Positions 60,438-64,000 of a stretch of DNA of 64,000 nt are shown here, in pieces. Below the pieces are notes generated by a model. That model was not told the DNA's origin. It saw nothing but the letters and a program-made list of their open reading frames with translations, and made no database searches. Source of the stretch: Variovorax sp. PBS-H4 (GTDB lineage Bacteria > Pseudomonadota > Gammaproteobacteria > Burkholderiales > Burkholderiaceae_C); the NCBI RefSeq assembly GCF_901827205.1, contig NZ_LR594675.1:62001-126000 (forward strand), written 5' to 3'. Each line of letters opens with the position of its first letter. The first letter of the stretch is position 1. The position numbers were made by a program, and so were the translations under genes.

Positions 60438-61532
60438 TCAGCTCGCGCTGCCCTCGCGCGCCGGGGCGAGCGCGGCCGCGACGCGCAGCACCTTCTCGAG
60501 CTGTTCCACCGTGTAGGGCTTCTGCAGCCAGAAGGTGCCGGGCGCGAGCCGGGGCGGGCGCGGCAGGCCGGTCGCGAAGATCACCGGAAAGCCGCCTTGC
60601 CGCTGCAGCTTCTGCGCCAGCTCGACGCCCGAGAGCGCCGGCAGGTTGATGTCGGCCATCAGCACGTCGAAGGCGCCGTCGAGAAAGCGGTTGATGGCCA
60701 CCTCCGCGCTCTTCACCCCCGTGGCCCAGTGCCCGAGTGTCTGCAGCAGCTCCAGCGTGACGGCCAGCATGTCGGCGTCGTCCTCGACCACCAGGATGCG
60801 CAACTTGCGCGTCGCTGCCGGCATGCGGCCGCCGCCGGTGCCATGGGTCAGCTCGGCGCGCCGCTGCCCGATCCAGTCGAACAGGCAACGCCGGAACTCC
60901 GCATGCCATGCCGGATGGGAGAGGGCGTGGTCCGCGCATTCCAGCGTCTGCACGTGCAGCGAGCGCGCCTGCGCGAAGGCCGCCGCGTAGTTCTCGATGA
61001 CGGGGTGCGGCACCATGTCGTCGCTGCCCGACGCGACCAGCAGCACGTCGCCCCGGAAGGCGGTACAGGCAGCCAGCGCCCGGTTGTCCTTGGCGCGCAG
61101 CCGCAGCAGCCGGTAGGCGGCGAGGTCTTCCTTGTCGAGTGCCTCCTTGGGCGTGGTCCAGCCGGCGTCGCGATAGATCGCCGGTGCCCGCAGCGCGAGC
61201 CAGCGCACCGGGCGCAGGGTGCTGGCGAACGCGGCGAGGTAGGCCCCGTAGCTGACCGCCACCATGCCGATCGCATCGCGATCGACTTCCGGGTCGGCGG
61301 CCAGCGCGTCGTAGGCGGCCAGCACATCCTGCAAATTGTCTTCGCGGCTCACCGTCGCCCGCTCGGCCGGCGACCATCCGGCGTTCGGCAAGTCGACGAG
61401 CCGGCAGACCCAGCCCTGCGCGCGCAGGTCGCTCGCAAGGGCGCTGTAGCGCTCGCGGTGGTCGTCGTCCCACCCGGGCACCAGCAGCGCGCCCGGTTTG
61501 CGGGCGGTGGTCGAAGAAGCCGGGCTTTCCAT
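60438..61532 (-). CDS. Alpha/beta hydrolase fused to a response-regulator receiver
   Basis: This is a 364-residue fusion. Residues 12-225 form an alpha/beta hydrolase: GALLVPGWDDDHRERY, nucleophile Ser94 in VAVSYGAY, candidate Asp170/171 in ASGSDDMVPH and His201 in CADHALSHP. Residues 243-360 form a complete receiver: Asp250, Asp251, phosphoacceptor Asp293 (ADINLPALSG) and Lys337 (LQKPYT). A Gly-rich linker joins them. Phosphorylation control of a hydrolase would be unusual. ATG 61532 was chosen; GTG 61565 would add 11 residues. No cognate kinase is adjacent. Confidence 0.88.
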   Translation of the reverse strand: MESPASSTTARKPGALLVPGWDDDHRERYSALASDLRAQGWVCRLVDLPNAGWSPAERATVSREDNLQDVLAAYDALAADPEVDRDAIGMVAVSYGAYLAAFASTLRPVRWLALRAPAIYRDAGWTTPKEALDKEDLAAYRLLRLRAKDNRALAACTAFRGDVLLVASGSDDMVPHPVIENYAAAFAQARSLHVQTLECADHALSHPAWHAEFRRCLFDWIGQRRAELTHGTGGGRMPAATRKLRILVVEDDADMLAVTLELLQTLGHWATGVKSAEVAINRFLDGAFDVLMADINLPALSGVELAQKLQRQGGFPVIFATGLPRPPRLAPGTFWLQKPYTVEQLEKVLRVAAALAPAREGSAS

Positions 61533-61684
61533 GTTCTGAGGGTGATTTGAGACCTTGGCGCGCACGGACGATGCCGTCGTACCGGCCTGCGTCCCGTCAG
61601 CAGCGACCGCGTGCAGGTGCCCGCCGATGGCCCGGTGGCCCGTCTCTACAATGCGGGCCCTTTCCCTGCCCCGACCCGCGCGCC

Positions 61685-62530
61685 ATGGACATCGTCGTCA
61701 ACGAAGAACTCAAAGCCTACATCGACCCGCTGACGCCGGAGGAGTACGAAGCACTGGAGCGCAGCCTGCTGGCCGAAGGCTGCCGCGATGCGCTGGTGCT
61801 GTGGGGCGACGTGCTGGTGGACGGCCACAACCGCTACGGCATCTGCCGCAAGCACTCCCTTCCCTTCCAGACGGTGCAGAACACGCGCTTCCGCTCCCTG
61901 GAGGACGTGCATCTGTGGATGATCGACCAGCACCTGGGCCGCCGCAGCATCTCCGACTTCCAGCGCGGCGTGCTGGCGCTGCGCAAGAAGGAGATCGTGG
62001 CCGAGCGGCGCGCCCGCGCGGCGGCCGGCCCGGCGCCGGCACCCGACATGCCGGCGAACGCAGCGCCGGCCGAGGCCCTCGACAGCGCTGCCCCGCCCGC
62101 GCCGCTCGACAGCCGCGAGGCCGTGGCCAGGGCAGCCCGCCTGAGCAGCAGCCAGGTGGTGATGATCGAGAAGATCCACAAGCAGGCCGCGCCCGAGTTG
62201 GTCGCGGCAGTCAAGTCGGGCGCCATCTCCATCAACGCCGCGGCCGCCGTCGCCACCTTGCCCGCCGAGGAGCAGGTCGCCGCCGTGGTCGCCGGCAAGG
62301 ACGAGCTCAAGCAAGCCGCCAGGCGCGTGCGCGAATCGAAGCGCAAGCCGCGCGACGCATCTGCCGATGCGCCGCAGGAGGGCGCGCAGCCCGGAGACGA
62401 CGAACTCTCGTCCCTGCGCCATCGCGTGGCCGAGCTCACGGCCGAGAACCAGGCGCTGCGCCGGCAACTGGCCGCGCTTCAGGCGTCGAGCCATGCCGGA
62501 GAAGGGGCCGAGCTGCCGGCGCCCTTCTAG
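61685..62530 (+). CDS. ParB/sulfiredoxin-like domain protein with C-terminal coiled coil
   Basis: This is a 281-residue protein. The N-terminal ~110 residues resemble a ParB-type domain, with LVDGHNRYGICRKHSLPF, and VHLWMIDQHLGRRSISDFQR follows. The middle part is Ala/Pro-rich, then VARAARLSSSQVVMIEKIHK resembles the ParB helical region. The last 50 residues contain leucine heptads (LRHRVAELTAENQALRRQL), a likely coiled coil. It is not a chromosomal parB with parA neighbour; a DNA-binding or regulatory role is likely. ATG 61685 is near a weak ribosome-binding site. Confidence 0.8.
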   Translation: MDIVVNEELKAYIDPLTPEEYEALERSLLAEGCRDALVLWGDVLVDGHNRYGICRKHSLPFQTVQNTRFRSLEDVHLWMIDQHLGRRSISDFQRGVLALRKKEIVAERRARAAAGPAPAPDMPANAAPAEALDSAAPPAPLDSREAVARAARLSSSQVVMIEKIHKQAAPELVAAVKSGAISINAAAAVATLPAEEQVAAVVAGKDELKQAARRVRESKRKPRDASADAPQEGAQPGDDELSSLRHRVAELTAENQALRRQLAALQASSHAGEGAELPAPF

Positions 62531-62548
62531 CCTCTTGAAAGGGGCTAG
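62527..62548. terminator. Bidirectional hairpin terminator
   Basis: CTAGCCTCTT and AAGGGGCTAG pair over ten positions with one G-U wobble and a two-base GA centre. The hairpin contains the stop codons of both convergent genes (TAG on each strand), so it may end both transcripts. There is no T run. Confidence 0.6.
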
Positions 62549-62883
62549 TACCGGACCGTCACGCCGGCCTTGATGCCCTTGTTGGCCTTCCCGTCCGAAT
62601 GGGCGCCGGCGGAGAAGGAGACATCGCCGCCCGTGCTGGCGCCGAGCGAGTAGTTCGGGCGCGCCCCGGAGGTGTCCACGCCGCCGTAGGCGCCGCTGCC
62701 GTCCTTGCGCTGCAGGCCCAGCGTTCCGCCGTTGGCGGTCGCTGCCTTCTCGGTGGGGGACAGGTTGGGGCTCACGTAGATCGCGCCCTCGTCGCTGCTT
62801 TCGAGCGGGAGCTTCGGCGTTTGCGCAAGGGCGGCCGCGCAGCAGGCGGCCAGGGCGAGCGATGTCAGGAGGGGCTTGTGCAT
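62545..62883 (-). CDS. Small exported hypothetical protein
   Basis: This is a 112-residue precursor. Residues 1-21 form a clear signal peptide (KPLLTSLALAACCAAALAQ). The mature part is Gly/Ser-rich with alternating polar residues and ends GIKAGVTVRY, with an aromatic last residue like outer-membrane strands but too short for a barrel. The start is ATG 62883. The function is unknown. Confidence 0.7.
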   Translation of the reverse strand: MHKPLLTSLALAACCAAALAQTPKLPLESSDEGAIYVSPNLSPTEKAATANGGTLGLQRKDGSGAYGGVDTSGARPNYSLGASTGGDVSFSAGAHSDGKANKGIKAGVTVRY

Positions 62884-63031
62884 GAAGACAGAAGACAAGT
62901 CGTCTGGCAAACCGACCACCTTAGCGAACGCAGCGCGGCGGGACAAGCGTTGCCGCCGCCGACGCGGCGATCCGGCCGCTGCCACGCGGCTTCGAGGCGA
63001 CAGAAATGTTTTTACATGTAGCTGCGGCGAC

Positions 63032-63628
63032 CTAGGCTTGCAGCTCCGTCTTGCGCTCGATGATCCGCGACACCAGCCCGTACTCCACCGCTTCCTGAGC
63101 CGACAGCCAGCGGTCGCGCTCGATGTCGGTCATTACCGCCTCGAGGGACTTGCCGGTCTCGCGCGCGATCGTCCTCGCGACGCGCTCGCGGGCCTTGAGG
63201 ATCTCCTGCGCGTGGATCGCGATGTCGCTCGCCGGCCCGCCGGCGCCACCGCTGGGTTGGTGGATCAGGAAGCGCGTGTTCGGCAAGCAGAACCGCCGCT
63301 CGCGCGGTACTGCCAGGTAGAGGTGCGTGGCGGCACTGCCTACCCAGCCGGTGCCGATCATGCGCACCGGTGCCGCGATGAAGCGCACCACGTCGTGGAT
63401 CGTGTCGCCCGATTCCAGGTGCCCGCCCGGCGAACTCACCAGGATGTCGATGGGTGCGTCGCTGTCGGCGTCGAGTGCGATCAGCCGGCGCGTCACGTCA
63501 CGGGCCGAGGCGTCGCTGATGGCGCCGAAGATCAGCAGCGTGCGCGACTTGAAGGCCTTTTCCTCGAGGTAGGAACTGCTGCGCGGCTCCCCGGTCGGGG
63601 TGTCCGGCGCTTCGTCGGGGGTTTCCAT
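63032..63628 (-). CDS. clpP: ClpP-family serine protease paralogue
   Basis: This is a 198-residue ClpP-fold protease. The catalytic triad is Ser98 (GWVGSAATHLY), His123 (FLIHQPSGGAGG) and Asp172 (ERDRWLSAQEAVEYGL). The nucleophile context differs from the GSAASMAA-type sequence of housekeeping ClpP. The N-terminus is acidic and Pro/Thr-rich. No clpX or tig gene is adjacent, so this is probably a stand-alone paralogue. AAGGAG precedes ATG 63628; the frame extends upstream only as a shadow. Confidence 0.88.
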   Translation of the reverse strand: METPDEAPDTPTGEPRSSSYLEEKAFKSRTLLIFGAISDASARDVTRRLIALDADSDAPIDILVSSPGGHLESGDTIHDVVRFIAAPVRMIGTGWVGSAATHLYLAVPRERRFCLPNTRFLIHQPSGGAGGPASDIAIHAQEILKARERVARTIARETGKSLEAVMTDIERDRWLSAQEAVEYGLVSRIIERKTELQA

Positions 63629-63818
63629 GTGTCGGTGCTCCTTGGCTGGCTGAGGTGCCATGATGAACAGGCAGCTTACCTCCGCATCGCGAGTCGCGTG
63701 AATGCGGGATCGCCACCACGCACGCATCTCTCCACAATCGAGCCCAGGGATCGCATCTCGCCAGGCTGTCACACACCGGTCCCCGCACGTGCCACCGCCG
63801 CGCGTGCTCCGCTTGATG

Positions 63819-64000
63819 TCAGGGAGCCAGGAAGAAGCGCTGCAAGGCTTCGGCCGTGGGGCCGGGCGCTTCCTCTGGAAAGAAGTGGCCTGCATCGACG
63901 GCGTGGCCTTGCACGTCGTCGCTCCACGCACGCCACAACGCGAGCGGCCCGCCTTCACGCGTGTACCAGGTGTCGAGCGCGCCTCCCGCGCCCCACAGGG
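63819..64000 (-). CDS. Alpha/beta hydrolase, C-terminal fragment
   Basis: Only the last 60 codons are in the window; the gene runs beyond the right end. The sequence LWGAGGALDTWY and GHAVDAGHFFPEEAP, ending ALQRFFLAP, matches the C-terminal part of haloacetate-dehalogenase-like alpha/beta hydrolases, in which GHFFPEE carries the catalytic His. The specific substrate cannot be told from the fragment. Confidence 0.75.
   Translation of the reverse strand, partial: LWGAGGALDTWYTREGGPLALWRAWSDDVQGHAVDAGHFFPEEAPGPTAEALQRFFLAP

Noticed and set aside
61555..62538. Second long plus-strand frame over the ParB-like gene
   Set aside because: Arg/Pro-rich frame-shifted shadow; the other frame has ParB-type and coiled-coil features.

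Overview
The window looks like a chromosomal stretch from a GC-rich betaproteobacterium of the Comamonadaceae, most like Variovorax. This is inferred from the aerobic benzoyl-CoA (box) pathway, the Bug-type solute receptors, several branched-chain-type ABC parts, GC-rich coding with long antisense shadow frames, and a recurrent intergenic repeat. No rRNA, tRNA or CRISPR array was seen.

Layout. 0-10 kb: the end of a class III aminotransferase, a Bug receptor, a LamG/dimethylformamidase-type hydrolase, a threonine-dehydratase-like enzyme, and a catabolic operon (feruloyl-CoA-synthase-type ligase, 3-hydroxyacyl-CoA-dehydrogenase-type enzyme, beta-keto acid cleavage enzyme) divergent from a Crp/Fnr regulator. 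10-23 kb: large catalase KatE, a LysR/omega-aminotransferase pair, a zinc-ribbon cyclase-ATPase-TPR giant, a peroxiredoxin, a hipB gene followed by a hipA lacking its 5' third, and an NCS2 permease with an extra C-terminal region. 23-28.9 kb: an island with visibly lower GC, holding an overlapping ParA-like / SIR2 / DNA-methyltransferase operon, a convergent PD-(D/E)XK-like nuclease gene and a truncated DUF1016 gene. This is the best candidate for an undescribed system, probably anti-phage defence.

28.9-44.5 kb is a complete benzoate catabolic region. A leftward operon encodes a DUF4863 protein, BoxD, benzoate-CoA ligase, an alpha/beta hydrolase and a five-gene ABC importer. The rightward genes are boxR, boxC, boxB, boxA and a MaoC-like gene. 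Good promoter matches and TGCA repeats, including TGCA-N6-TGCA over the boxC promoter, suggest BoxR control of both arms. Together they would import benzoate, activate it to benzoyl-CoA, epoxidise it (BoxAB), cleave the ring (BoxC) and oxidise the semialdehyde (BoxD). Three copies of a ~90-bp repeat sit in the gene junctions.

44.5-64 kb: a LysR/TauD pair followed by an in-frame chimera of an enolase-superfamily N-terminus and a Bug receptor C-terminus; a KaiC-like ATPase with a lone receiver; an EamA exporter with a DUF2182/DUF1326 pair; a double-PAS hybrid histidine kinase divergent from a DnaJ-like protein; an acyl-CoA catabolic operon under a probable IclR operator; an unusual alpha/beta-hydrolase-receiver fusion; a ParB-like protein; a small secreted protein; a ClpP paralogue; and the end of another alpha/beta hydrolase.
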